Assembly: GCA_031549285.1 (NCBI GenBank)
Contig: JAVBPZ010000004.1
Span: 1-64,000 of the forward strand
DNA from: JAAYCI01 sp031549285
Lineage (GTDB): Bacteria; Bacillota; Clostridia; Oscillospirales; Ruminococcaceae
Length of the DNA stretch: 64,000 bases
Direction: 5' to 3'
Part shown: in pieces, positions 8,069 to 14,819 of the stretch
Layout of the letters: each line of letters opens with the position of its first letter
How positions within the stretch are numbered: the first letter of the stretch is position 1
Notes under the pieces: generated by a model
Told to the model about the DNA's origin: nothing
Databases searched by the model: none
The model's input: the letters and a program-made list of their open reading frames with translations, nothing else
Program-made: the position numbers and the translations under genes

Positions 8069-8659
8069 TTATGCGGCTTCGATTTTCACCAAGGGAACCT
8101 TACTGCGGTCAAAAAGTGTTTTGTAATTCCCAAACAACCACTCTGTGTATTCGCCAGGCTGAAGAACCAACGGCATACGGTCGTGGACATCCGCGATAGA
8201 TGGGTTGGCCGTGGTGGTCACGATGGAAAAACGGTCCACCATGGAACCGTCCGCGTCCCTAAATGGCTTGTAAACGCCGGCCATCAAAAGCACTTCGGAA
8301 TCTGGAAGTAGAAACCGGTATTTCTGTTTATCGTGTTCCCCGACGTGCTGCCACTCATAGAACCCGTATGACGGTACAATGCAGCGGCGGTGTTCTAAAG
8401 AATCCTTCCACATGGGTTTGAAGTCGGCGCTTTCTGCACGGGTATTGAACACAACGCCGGAACCCTGGTACATCGGGTAACCCCATTTCATCGCTTCGGC
8501 TTCCAGCTTGTTTTTGTCGGGCCGGATGATGGGCACAGTGTTTGTGGGGTATGCGTCCATCGTTGACACCGGGTGCTGGTCTGCTTGAAGGTTCTTTTCA
8601 ACAGCCAATATGATTTCGTTTATGGCGTCCTGCGGGATTATGACAAACCGGCCACACAT
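8069..8659 (-). CDS. SOS response-associated peptidase (SRAP, HMCES/YedK family)
   Basis: 196 aa, the usual size. Cys2 (MCGRF) is the residue that bonds covalently to abasic sites; Asn72 (NTRAES), Glu102 (YGFYEW) and His159 (VHDRMPLVL) complete the active site. YedK/HMCES proteins shield abasic sites in ssDNA by a thiazolidine DNA-protein crosslink. The gene is on the complement beside the Y-family polymerase; both deal with damaged template at the fork. It has its own extended -10 promoter (8680-8688) and terminator. Confidence 0.95.
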   Translation of the reverse strand: MCGRFVIIPQDAINEIILAVEKNLQADQHPVSTMDAYPTNTVPIIRPDKNKLEAEAMKWGYPMYQGSGVVFNTRAESADFKPMWKDSLEHRRCIVPSYGFYEWQHVGEHDKQKYRFLLPDSEVLLMAGVYKPFRDADGSMVDRFSIVTTTANPSIADVHDRMPLVLQPGEYTEWLFGNYKTLFDRSKVPLVKIEAA

Positions 8660-8679
8660 AGTATCAACTCCTTTGGGAG

Positions 8680-8688
8680 ATTATACCA
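8680..8688 (-). promoter_or_regulatory. Extended -10 promoter element for the SRAP gene
   Basis: On the complement TGTGGTATAAT contains TGnTATAAT, 21 bases before the SRAP start and upstream of its AAAGGAG RBS. No convincing -35 is seen. On the forward strand the same bases lie just ahead of the RBS of the next gene, so divergent signals are packed back to back. Confidence 0.6.
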
Positions 8689-8711
8689 CAAAGAAAATGG
8701 AGGAAAGCACC

Positions 8712-9143
8712 ATGATGCTACACAGCGAATTTATTAAACCGACAAAACCTGAACCCTGCGGCCTTGTAAAAGCATTCCGCGCTGTTGGGTGTGAGTGGAT
8801 GGAAGAAGGGGTTGAGTTTGAATTCGGGAACAACCGCTATGTAATAAATGGCGAGTATATTGGGAGCACTACGGGGGTACCACCGATTACAACGTGCCAA
8901 AAGGTCATTAGGATGCTTAACCATCCGGAAGAACTCCGCCCCATTCCCGCCTACTCGCCGGAAACAGTAGAGGATGCAAAGGCGGCGTTGCGGTTGGGGT
9001 TTGATGATGTCGCCCGCGACAAGGCGCTGGGCACACTTAGTCTACTGGATGAAGATGATTGTCGGGTTATTGATGGTGATATGTTCCCGGAAATCCAGCC
9101 AGGCCAGCGTGTGCCGCTGAAAGAGATTGTGGGGTGTGGGTGA
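8712..9143 (+). CDS. Hypothetical phage protein (143 aa)
   Basis: Start at 8712 chosen because GGAGG sits 8-10 bases upstream; it is followed at once by a second ATG. Acidic protein with a central YVINGEYIGS strand segment and a helical C-terminal half (VEDAKAALRLGFDDVARDKAL). No recognised domain. Its stop overlaps the next start (TGATG). Confidence 0.65.
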   Translation: MMLHSEFIKPTKPEPCGLVKAFRAVGCEWMEEGVEFEFGNNRYVINGEYIGSTTGVPPITTCQKVIRMLNHPEELRPIPAYSPETVEDAKAALRLGFDDVARDKALGTLSLLDEDDCRVIDGDMFPEIQPGQRVPLKEIVGCG

Positions 9144-9301
9144 TGTCATGCCCAAAGGCCTGCAAATACGCCCAGCAGTGTTTCTACTGCGCGGCGCAAA
9201 AACACTGCATTGTCAGACTGTGGAGAAAAAACACCACACAATGCTTTGTGTGCAAGATTAAGAATCGCCGGTGTACGGCAACTACGCGGGAGGGCTGTTG
9301 A
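9143..9301 (+). CDS. Small cysteine-rich protein (52 aa)
   Basis: ATG at 9143 overlaps the preceding stop. About nine cysteines (CPKAC, CFYC, CFVC and others) in a highly basic protein suggest one or two zinc-binding knuckles and perhaps nucleic-acid binding. Too short for family assignment. Coupled to a short membrane-peptide frame that starts two bases after its stop. Confidence 0.6.
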   Translation: MSCPKACKYAQQCFYCAAQKHCIVRLWRKNTTQCFVCKIKNRRCTATTREGC

Positions 9302-9302
9302 C

Positions 9303-9386
9303 ATGGGGGAAAGGTGGAAATCGATAGTATTTTTTTTGATAATTTTTGCCATATCGGTCGTATTTTACTATTTCTTGTGGAAATAG
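9303..9386 (+). CDS. Candidate 27-aa single-pass membrane peptide
   Basis: Starts MGERWKSIVFFLIIFAIS and is almost entirely a hydrophobic helix with a short basic N-terminus. The start is preceded by a GGGAGGG site about nine bases upstream, inside the end of the previous gene. Its 3' end overlaps the end of the membrane-protein gene on the complement by 19 bases. The coding potential rests on the RBS and composition alone. Confidence 0.45.
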   Translation: MGERWKSIVFFLIIFAISVVFYYFLWK

Positions 9387-9979
9387 CCGGTTATCGCCAA
9401 GAAGAAAAATCCGAAGGAAAAGATAATCAAGGAGACGGAATTAATTTTTTGTGTAATTGGGTCGGGGCTGTTTCGAATAGATGGTTGGAAAAGAAGCAAA
9501 AAAACGGCAGCCACACTAATTATCCAAAGCATAAAAACGATTGTCTGCACAAACAATAGGATGCCATCATTACGCTCCCTTGTAGGGATGTATTCATGCC
9601 TAATCTTACTTTTATCAAAAGGGTATTGTAGCCTTTTCTTTGTCCATTCAAAATTGGTTTCCACAATTAGCTTAAAGCACTGGGGTCCATCCGCACCGCC
9701 TTCGCTATTCTGCAGTGAATTGTATGAAGAAAGCACTTTGGTGGGTACCAGAGAATAATTTCCATCAATTATCTTTGTTATCTCCTGCTTATAGCCATCA
9801 AAACTAAAATCATTCGCACGAACAATCAAGGCGAGAGGCTCAAGGACGTTTTTAAGCTGCATTTCTTTAATATTCCGAGGGTAATAATCAGTTCCCTTTT
9901 TTCCCAGCATATAGCTAGCAAAACAAATTGACAAACTAAACAGACCGGAAATAATTGCGGAAACAACATTTGTGTCCAT
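9368..9979 (-). CDS. Membrane protein, opposite-strand phage cargo (moron-like)
   Basis: 203 aa from ATG 9979, chosen because GGAGG lies seven bases before it; a GTG at 9985 is too close to that site. One N-terminal hydrophobic helix (VVSAIISGLFSLSICFASY) and two C-terminal ones (ILLFVQTIVFMLWIISVAAV; SLIIFSFGFFFLAITGYF) flank a soluble central domain. The gene is AT-rich against its neighbours and has its own promoter-like TGGTAATAT. Function unknown; position and orientation suit a lysogeny-expressed gene, for example superinfection exclusion (inference). Confidence 0.75.
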   Translation of the reverse strand: MDTNVVSAIISGLFSLSICFASYMLGKKGTDYYPRNIKEMQLKNVLEPLALIVRANDFSFDGYKQEITKIIDGNYSLVPTKVLSSYNSLQNSEGGADGPQCFKLIVETNFEWTKKRLQYPFDKSKIRHEYIPTRERNDGILLFVQTIVFMLWIISVAAVFLLLFQPSIRNSPDPITQKINSVSLIIFSFGFFFLAITGYFHKK

Positions 9980-9997
9980 ATTCACACCTCCACCACC

Positions 9998-10006
9998 ATA
10001 TTACCA
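9998..10006 (-). promoter_or_regulatory. Extended -10 promoter element for the membrane-protein gene
   Basis: On the complement TGTGGTAATAT provides TGnTAATAT about 19 bases before the start codon, just upstream of the GGAGG site. Same layout as at 8680-8688 and 28273-28281. Confidence 0.5.
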
Positions 10007-10022
10007 CAAAAGGAGAAAGAAA

Positions 10023-10550
10023 ATGCACGAACAAAAGATTGATTTAGAAGCGATAAGGGCACGTGAACAGGCTGCTACGCCGGGGCCGTGGGAGGCAGAC
10101 GAAAGCGCACCGTGGGTGTGGAGCAAAGCATCCGATAACTGGATGCGTATTGCCGATATGCGTGGTTGGGGGCAGCTTACCGGAAAAGGCGGCGGGCTAG
10201 GATTGAGTGATGAGGTTGCGGAAGCAATCCAGAATGCCAATGCTGAATTTATTGCACACGCCCGTGAAGACATTCCCGCTCTTCTATCCCACATCGAGGA
10301 ACAGGACAAGCGGATTGCGGCCCTTGAACTGCAACAGCCCATTGAAGTAGGCGGCGATGTTCTTGCGCGGCTGGATAGGTTTGAGTGTCCTACGTGTTCA
10401 CACAGGGGCATATGCAAAATGACGGAAGATTATTACAAAGTTTATGACACATCCAGAGGAACGGAAGTACTTAAGAATTTTAGCGTTTCAATTCAGTGCA
10501 AACACTACGCGAAAGCCCACGGCGGCCCCGTGACCGGTGGGGAGGGATAG
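10023..10550 (+). CDS. Ead/Ea22-like phage protein
   Basis: 175 aa; start at 10023 behind an AGGAG site. The N-terminal AIRAREQAATPGPWEAD segment is the recurrent motif of Ead/Ea22-like proteins in phage early regions, followed by a helical stretch (HAREDIPALLSHIEEQ) and a C-terminal CPTC...C knuckle. Function unknown. Precedes two small coupled genes. Confidence 0.7.
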   Translation: MHEQKIDLEAIRAREQAATPGPWEADESAPWVWSKASDNWMRIADMRGWGQLTGKGGGLGLSDEVAEAIQNANAEFIAHAREDIPALLSHIEEQDKRIAALELQQPIEVGGDVLARLDRFECPTCSHRGICKMTEDYYKVYDTSRGTEVLKNFSVSIQCKHYAKAHGGPVTGGEG

Positions 10551-10552
10551 AA

Positions 10553-10735
10553 ATGAAGTGCAATGTCTGCGGCAAAGAAATGCGCATAGAGAGCATAAGG
10601 GTAGAGAGCACGGTGGAAAAGTACACTCTCAAAAAGTCGCGGCAAGTAACTGTTCACATGTGCAAAAACGCCGCCTGCGCGAAGTGCGGGCAAAAACAAG
10701 AACAAAAAACACTGGTATGGGAGGGAGGCGAGTGA
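10553..10735 (+). CDS. Small zinc-binding protein (60 aa)
   Basis: Starts MKCNVCGKEM and contains a second CAKC pair near the C-terminus, a CxxC...CxxC zinc ribbon with a basic beta-rich middle. The AUG follows GGAGGG. Its stop overlaps the next start (TGATG). Function unknown. Confidence 0.65.
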   Translation: MKCNVCGKEMRIESIRVESTVEKYTLKKSRQVTVHMCKNAACAKCGQKQEQKTLVWEGGE

Positions 10736-10914
10736 TGAATGCAAAAAACTATTGGCGTGTCGAAATGGTTCATGCATCAAGGGGGTATAACGACAGCAAC
10801 GATTATGCGATACTCAACGGCCAAGATGAAACCCAAGTGCGGAGTAGTGACCGCCGAGTGCTGGATATAATCTGTCACAAACACAATCTTTGCTTTTTGG
10901 ATGAAGACAAATAA
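10735..10914 (+). CDS. Hypothetical protein (59 aa)
   Basis: Translationally coupled to the preceding gene, with a GGGAGG site upstream. Starts MNAKNYWRVEMVHASRG and ends HNLCFLDEDK. No recognised domain. Confidence 0.6.
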   Translation: MNAKNYWRVEMVHASRGYNDSNDYAILNGQDETQVRSSDRRVLDIICHKHNLCFLDEDK

Positions 10915-11036
10915 CACCCCGCTGGGGTAGAGAATCGGCGCGCGGGAATTTGTCTTTTTATTTGGCAGAACACATAAATACCACGAATATTCGATTATTT
11001 TTAGCGCGCGGAAATAACACCCCACGGTGGGAGAGG
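10909..11036 (+). repeat. Duplicated leader element ahead of the XRE regulator
   Basis: AAATAACACCCC occurs at 10909-10920 and 11012-11023, each followed by a small GC hairpin (CCCC-GCT-GGGG; CCCAC-G-GTGGG) and a GAGA segment. A GCGCGCGG(G/A)AA element also occurs twice between them. Could be operator sites for the adjacent XRE protein or a duplicated leader. Confidence 0.5.
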
Positions 11037-11045
11037 TGACGAGAG

Positions 11046-11297
11046 ATGATGTCGATACAAGATACCACATGGGAAATTGCTTTTGCTGTTACGCGCCATC
11101 GCAAAGCAGAGGGATTGAGTCAGAGGGAGCTTGCTAAGTTGGCGGGGTTAACTGTATCAACCATTAGCCGGGTTGAATCTGGCGCTGTGCTACCCAACAT
11201 CTATACATTGAGCAAAATATTTAAAGCCCTGCGAATTGGATTTACTCTGGAACAAAACGGGCTGCACGAATGGCCACGATTTTACACACTGGGGTAG
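11046..11297 (+). CDS. XRE-family transcriptional regulator
   Basis: 83 aa, essentially one Cro/CI-type helix-turn-helix: SQRELAKLAGLTVSTISRVE with the usual residues (Gln, Ala, Gly, Ile, Glu), followed by LPNIYTLSKIFKAL. No sensor or dimerisation domain. Two adjacent ATGs (11046, 11049); the first is used here. Sits in an accessory part of the early region with duplicated upstream elements it might bind. Confidence 0.85.
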   Translation: MMSIQDTTWEIAFAVTRHRKAEGLSQRELAKLAGLTVSTISRVESGAVLPNIYTLSKIFKALRIGFTLEQNGLHEWPRFYTLG

Positions 11298-11326
11298 CCC
11301 CGCCGCCCAGATAGAGAGGAGACGCC

Positions 11327-11608
11327 ATGAACGACCAGACTATCAAAGCAGATGCCGGCAAGTTGCGTCTTACCCTGGTACCGCCGCAGATCATCCGTGA
11401 TGTTGCGGAGGTAAGGGAATATGGCGTACAGAAATACGGCGAAACAGAAAGCTGGCGCCGGGTGGAAGTAGAAAGGTACCGAGACGCCGCTTATCGTCAT
11501 TTCCTCGCCTACATAGGCGACCCTGCCAGCGTAGACGAAGAATCCGGCATCCTGCACAGAAAGCATCTGGAGTGCAACCTCGCATTCCTGGCTGAATTGG
11601 AGAAATAA
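11327..11608 (+). CDS. dATP/dGTP diphosphohydrolase-like protein (DUF5664)
   Basis: 93 aa. KADAGKLRLTLVPPQIIRDVAEVREYGVQKY and the following helices with YRHFLAYIGDP and HLECNLAFLAEL match the DUF5664/MazG-like all-alpha phage family. Members include MazZ, which degrades dATP and dGTP in 2-aminoadenine (Z-genome) phages. No PurZ or DpoZ gene is visible here, so a general nucleotide-pool role is more likely. Good RBS (GAGGAG). Confidence 0.75.
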   Translation: MNDQTIKADAGKLRLTLVPPQIIRDVAEVREYGVQKYGETESWRRVEVERYRDAAYRHFLAYIGDPASVDEESGILHRKHLECNLAFLAELEK

Positions 11609-11629
11609 AAAAGAAAGGTTGGAGAAAAG

Positions 11630-11812
11630 ATGAAATACGAAAAGCTGATTGAACTTGCCGCACCCCTGTCTGCATGGTTAAGGGAAAATTGTAACCCACA
11701 CTGCGCAGCTATTGTTACAGACGACGGCGTAAAACTGGTCTCGGACGAGATGTTTGTACCGTTAACGGATACGCCGGTAGTTATGGACCTTGTCGAAACG
11801 AGCGAGGGCTGA
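11630..11812 (+). CDS. Conserved phage hypothetical protein (60 aa)
   Basis: Starts MKYEKLIELAAPLSAWLREN, a helix followed by CNPHCAAIVTDDGVKLVS, a pattern I associate with small Firmicutes phage proteins of unknown role. RBS AAAGGTTGGAG. The last 51 bases overlap, tail to tail, the KTSC gene on the complement. Confidence 0.65.
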   Translation: MKYEKLIELAAPLSAWLRENCNPHCAAIVTDDGVKLVSDEMFVPLTDTPVVMDLVETSEG

Positions 11813-11965
11813 ACCCAGGGATGGAGAAGATATGAATTCTTGGTGTTGCTGTGCGCTCACATTGTCGTAGGCATAGACAGCCCCATCGTGAAATTGTATG
11901 TACATCACACCATCTTCCCACCCTACGGCACGCATACGGCTTGAACTAACGGGAGATAGATTCAC
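11762..11965 (-). CDS. KTSC-domain protein
   Basis: 67 aa from a GTG at 11965, which is six bases from GGAGG; the ATG at 11971 sits directly against that site and is less likely. Sequence VSSSRMRAVGWEDGVMYIQF, then GAVYAYDNV and SLGSALARF, is the KTSC domain, found alone or fused to phage and lysyl-tRNA-synthetase-like proteins; its function is not established. Lies on the complement with its own extended -10 and an upstream terminator. Confidence 0.8.
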   Translation of the reverse strand: MNLSPVSSSRMRAVGWEDGVMYIQFHDGAVYAYDNVSAQQHQEFISSPSLGSALARFDKVHNYRRIR

Positions 11966-12002
11966 AGGCATCCTCCTGTTCGCACAGGTGGGTTACGTGT
12001 GA

Positions 12003-12011
12003 ATTTTAACA
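12003..12011 (-). promoter_or_regulatory. Extended -10 promoter element for the KTSC gene
   Basis: On the complement TGTTAAAAT (TGnTAAAAT) lies about 40 bases before the start codon. No clear -35. It joins three other opposite-strand genes with TGn-type promoters. Confidence 0.4.
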
Positions 12012-12035
12012 CTGCGATACGGAAAACATTGTCGA

Positions 12036-12065
12036 AAATAAAAAAGCCGCCCCTGCCAGGGCGAC
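12036..12065 (-). terminator. Terminator-like hairpin on the complement
   Basis: GTCGCCC-loop-GGGCGGC (one G-U) followed by a T tract when read on the complement. It would stop leftward transcription coming from the late region before it reaches the KTSC promoter. Confidence 0.6.
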
Positions 12066-12066
12066 C

Positions 12067-12095
12067 TTGCCGAACCACTAACTGTATTGTACATT
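12067..12095 (+). promoter_or_regulatory. Promoter of the late-regulator gene
   Basis: -35 TTGCCG (12067-12072), 17-bp spacer, -10 TACATT (12090-12095), about 31 bases before the start at 12126. Lies right after the hairpin above, separating the early accessory region from the late module. Confidence 0.55.
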
Positions 12096-12125
12096 ATTTG
12101 GCCTGATTAGGCAAGGGGGATAAGA

Positions 12126-12584
12126 ATGCCGCAATATTATCAGTCGAAGCGCCTTGTTGATTGCCAGTTACCACGCGATGTGTTCAAAAGAGTGTCGGCC
12201 ATGATTGAGGGCTACCCACGCATGAAGCATGAAATGGCTTTTTTGCGGGGCAATATCATTCACAGCACGCCAAAGCATGACGGGCATCCCAAGGGGTCAG
12301 GGGTTGGCGACCCCACCGCAAACAAGGCCCTGCGACTTGCCAAACTGGCCGATGAGTTGGATTGCATTGAAACTGCCGTAAACGATGTGAACCGGCTGTA
12401 CACGCAGAAGATGAAGCGAAAGGATTTATCATCGTTCGATGCCATATCGGCATTTTTGGATTATAGGTATTTCTGCTTCGCCATGTACAAGCCTGACGAT
12501 GAACGAGAACCGGCCCGCCGCACATGGAGTTATTTCAAAACGCTGCTGGCTTATAAGATGGCTGAAAATTTGGGGCTGGTATAG
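12126..12584 (+). CDS. ArpU/RinA-like phage late transcription regulator
   Basis: 152 aa. The central GVGDPTANKALRLAKLADEL segment and following helices resemble ArpU/RinA-type regulators, which switch on packaging and structural genes in Gram-positive phages and lie just upstream of the terminase, as here. No sequence motif proves DNA binding; the assignment rests on the GDPTxNKA motif, size and position. Confidence 0.7.
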   Translation: MPQYYQSKRLVDCQLPRDVFKRVSAMIEGYPRMKHEMAFLRGNIIHSTPKHDGHPKGSGVGDPTANKALRLAKLADELDCIETAVNDVNRLYTQKMKRKDLSSFDAISAFLDYRYFCFAMYKPDDEREPARRTWSYFKTLLAYKMAENLGLV

Positions 12585-12595
12585 GAGGCAACACC

Positions 12596-13264
12596 ATGAA
12601 AATTACCGATGAAGAATTGGCGGAACTGGGAATTAAACGCACCGCCGCGCCCGGTAGAGGACGGAAAAGCACAACTGCATACATCATCAAATGTACTAGA
12701 TGTGGCCGCGAAGTGGTGAGATTGCAGCTTATTATGTCAAAACCTGTTTACTGCAATATTTGCAAGCGTGGTGTAAAAGAAAAAATGAATGTAGCCAAGC
12801 GAATCGAGCAACAAGATGCGAGAATGCTTGAAAGCATGTGCGACATTGACCATGTCTGCGAGGACAGATTCTACAATGCTTCCCAAATTGTTCGCAGGGT
12901 GGGAAATTGTGAACAAGCGATAATAGACGCCTATTCTTACGCAGCAAAGTTTGACAGTGTGCCGGAAGCCGTTACGGCCATCATCTTGTTATCGTGTGAT
13001 ATCCACATAGTGCCCCAAGCAAAAATCTTCAACGATAATCGAAGATCAGTAGATTTTATGTTGCCAGACCATAAGGCAATCATTGAGGTAGACGGGGCAT
13101 TGTACCATACGAACAAAGAGGAACAGTATTGGCGCGACGAAGAGATTAAAGGCATTCTGGGCGATGATTGGATTGTGCTGCATCTTCCCGCTGATGATAT
13201 AGCCAAGAAACCAAAAGTGTTTAAGGCGCTGATAAAAGAAAAGTTTTGCAAATTGCACAAATAG
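12596..13264 (+). CDS. PD-(D/E)XK endonuclease (DUF559-like) with zinc finger
   Basis: 222 aa. An N-terminal zinc finger (CTRC then CNIC), a helical linker, and a C-terminal nuclease core: RRSVDFMLPDHKAIIEVDGALYH, in which VDF...EVDG fits the DUF559/VSR active site, followed by WIVLHLPADDI. Likely a phage homing-type or packaging-associated nuclease. It lies between the late regulator and a DNA methyltransferase; an R-M pairing is possible but not shown. Confidence 0.7.
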   Translation: MKITDEELAELGIKRTAAPGRGRKSTTAYIIKCTRCGREVVRLQLIMSKPVYCNICKRGVKEKMNVAKRIEQQDARMLESMCDIDHVCEDRFYNASQIVRRVGNCEQAIIDAYSYAAKFDSVPEAVTAIILLSCDIHIVPQAKIFNDNRRSVDFMLPDHKAIIEVDGALYHTNKEEQYWRDEEIKGILGDDWIVLHLPADDIAKKPKVFKALIKEKFCKLHK

Positions 13265-13327
13265 AAATGTACACAGTTTATAATGGCATTGGTAAAGTAG
13301 CCTCTGCCACAAGCGGGGGTATTTTTT

Positions 13328-14116
13328 ATGCTTACACATTTGTCCTTGTTCTCCGGCATAGGCGGGCTAGACCTTGCCGCTGAATGGGCCAGCTTCCAAA
13401 CAGTAGGACAATGTGAGTGGGCAGACTTTCCCCACAAGGTACTTGAAAAGCATTGGCCGGACGTGCCGAAGTGGCGTGACATACGGACATTGACAGGGGA
13501 TGGTTTTTATGAACGAACAGGTATGCGAACAGTTGACATTATCAGTGGGGGATTCCCTTGCCAGCCATTTTCAAAGGCCGGGAAGCTCAGAGGCGAACAA
13601 GATAACCGCTTCCTCTGGCCAGAAATGCTTAGAATTGTCAAAGAACTCAGGCCGCCTTGGGTTGTTGGAGAAAATGTTGCTAACATCACAAATGTGGCGC
13701 TCGACACGACGATTTTTGACTTGGAGACCGAAGGTTACGAAGCAAGGGCGTTTGTATTTCCAGCTTGTGCCGTGGGCGCGTACCACAAGCAGGAAAGGGT
13801 GGCAATTGTTGCCCACCATAGCAGCATCAGATCGATATACCAGCAATATGAAAACCACACAGGCAAGGCCAGGAAGCTTACACAGTCTAAGGCTGCCACA
13901 GGCATTCCGTTGGGGAATGTGGGATATGGTGGCGGATTCGACATTGCCGAAGAACGATTTCCGACATATCAATCCAGACTATGCCGAGATGTACATGGGA
14001 TTCCCGGCGGGATGGACAGAATTGAGTGCATCGGAAACGCCGTAGTGCCACAACAGTTTTACCCGATATTTCAGGCCATCGCAGATATTGAATCCCCACC
14101 CGCCTACGGGCGGTAG
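13328..14116 (+). CDS. DNA (cytosine-5-)-methyltransferase
   Basis: 262 aa, at the short end for the family. Motif I LFSGIGGLDL (7-16), motif IV GGFPCQPFS with catalytic Cys78, motif VI GENV (114-117), and the C-terminal GNAVVPQQ motif are present. The target-recognition region is very short. It should protect phage DNA from host restriction or regulate packaging. A hairpin of CCTCTGC...GCGGGGG followed by T6 directly before the ATG could sequester the GGGGG ribosome site. A second long frame overlaps it (13500-14045). Confidence 0.9.
   Translation: MLTHLSLFSGIGGLDLAAEWASFQTVGQCEWADFPHKVLEKHWPDVPKWRDIRTLTGDGFYERTGMRTVDIISGGFPCQPFSKAGKLRGEQDNRFLWPEMLRIVKELRPPWVVGENVANITNVALDTTIFDLETEGYEARAFVFPACAVGAYHKQERVAIVAHHSSIRSIYQQYENHTGKARKLTQSKAATGIPLGNVGYGGGFDIAEERFPTYQSRLCRDVHGIPGGMDRIECIGNAVVPQQFYPIFQAIADIESPPAYGR
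13500..14045 (+). CDS. Overlapping reading frame inside the methyltransferase gene
   Basis: 181 codons (ATGs at 13500 and 13509) in a different frame from the methyltransferase. Segments such as SHFQRPGSSEANKITASSGQKC (in part), FLTWRPKVTKQGRLYFQLVP and MGFPAGWTEL resemble proteins I recall from databases that sit on or next to phage cytosine methyltransferases. It could be a real overprinted gene or a frame kept open by the conserved motifs it overlaps: LYFQLVP lies opposite FVFPACA, GFPAGWTEL opposite GIPGGMDR. No good RBS is seen. Confidence 0.3.
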   Translation: MVFMNEQVCEQLTLSVGDSLASHFQRPGSSEANKITASSGQKCLELSKNSGRLGLLEKMLLTSQMWRSTRRFLTWRPKVTKQGRLYFQLVPWARTTSRKGWQLLPTIAASDRYTSNMKTTQARPGSLHSLRLPQAFRWGMWDMVADSTLPKNDFRHINPDYAEMYMGFPAGWTELSASETP

Positions 14117-14132
14117 AGATAGGAGAGCAACC

Positions 14133-14234
14133 ATGGAAATCAACACGAAATGCGGAAACACCTATTGTAGCGCCAATGCTGGCGGTAAATGTACGAGCGG
14201 CGAACAGGCCAAGAAGTGCCTGCCGCAGAAATAA
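14133..14234 (+). CDS. Small cysteine-containing peptide (33 aa)
   Basis: ATG at 14133 follows AGGAGAG. The product MEINTKCGNTYCSANAGGKC plus a further Cys near the end has four cysteines in a zinc-knuckle-like arrangement. Lies between the methyltransferase and a structured leader before the terminase genes. Function unknown. Confidence 0.5.
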   Translation: MEINTKCGNTYCSANAGGKCTSGEQAKKCLPQK

Positions 14235-14372
14235 CCAGCTGGACGCCCGGAGTAGCTACCGGGTGTTTGCCCCGGTTCAATTAGCCTGACGCAAGGGTGC
14301 CGCCAGATTGGGCGAAGCCGCCGGGGAATATAATTAACCTTGTCTGCTACGGCAGGCTTTTGATGATAGAGA
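14235..14372 (+). promoter_or_regulatory. Structured leader with terminator-like hairpin before the terminase genes
   Basis: About 140 gene-free bases. CGCCCGG pairs with CCGGGTG around 14243-14264; CCCCGG (14270-14275) can close a multi-branched domain with CCGGGG (14321-14326) that contains a GGC-GAA-GCC hairpin; then GTCTGC-TACG-GCAGGC-TTTT (about 14342-14361) looks like a weak terminator. I could not match it to a known riboswitch class. A cis-regulatory RNA or a packaging-site region are both possible. Confidence 0.4.
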
Positions 14373-14390
14373 TTGAGAGAAGGTGAGGTG

Positions 14391-14819
14391 GTGGCAAAGC
14401 TCGACCCAAAGCAAAAGCAAAAGGTGATTGCTGATCGCGTGGATGGCATGAGCTTCCGCGCCTTGGCTGCAAAATATAAGGTCAGCACCACCACAATTCA
14501 AAACGTATGCAACGCTGACCCCGAACTCGCACAAAAGTTCACAGAGAAAAAAGAGGCCAATACCAACGATGTTTTGTCTTACATGGACAGCAAGGTTGAC
14601 GCCTTTAAACTGCTTAGTAACTACGTTTTTGATGAGCGATTGAACCCAACGACAAACCGTGATGAATTGGCAGGATTGCCACTGGAAAAGCTGATGTCCG
14701 TGTTTGGCATTGCTACCGACAAAATGCTGAAATCCAAAGAGATCCACTCGAAATGTGAACACGAGGACAAGCCCGACCCGGTGACTATCATTATCAAGCG
14801 GGGCCGCAAAGATGCCTGA
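14391..14819 (+). CDS. terS: Terminase small subunit
   Basis: 142 aa from GTG 14391, seven bases after AAGG; GTG 14388 or TTG 14373 are possible alternatives. RVDGMSFRALAAKYKVSTTTIQNV is a helix-turn-helix, as expected for recognition of the packaging site, followed by a helical oligomerisation region and a basic C-terminus. Its stop overlaps the start of the large subunit. Confidence 0.8.
   Translation: MAKLDPKQKQKVIADRVDGMSFRALAAKYKVSTTTIQNVCNADPELAQKFTEKKEANTNDVLSYMDSKVDAFKLLSNYVFDERLNPTTNRDELAGLPLEKLMSVFGIATDKMLKSKEIHSKCEHEDKPDPVTIIIKRGRKDA

Noticed and set aside
11327..11608. Evidence for a 2-aminoadenine (Z) genome
   Set aside because: Only a MazZ/DUF5664-like gene is present; no PurZ or DpoZ-type gene in the window.
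14235..14372. Possible c-di-GMP or ZTP riboswitch
   Set aside because: GACGCAA and CCGCC fragments are present but the conserved core order of either class is not.
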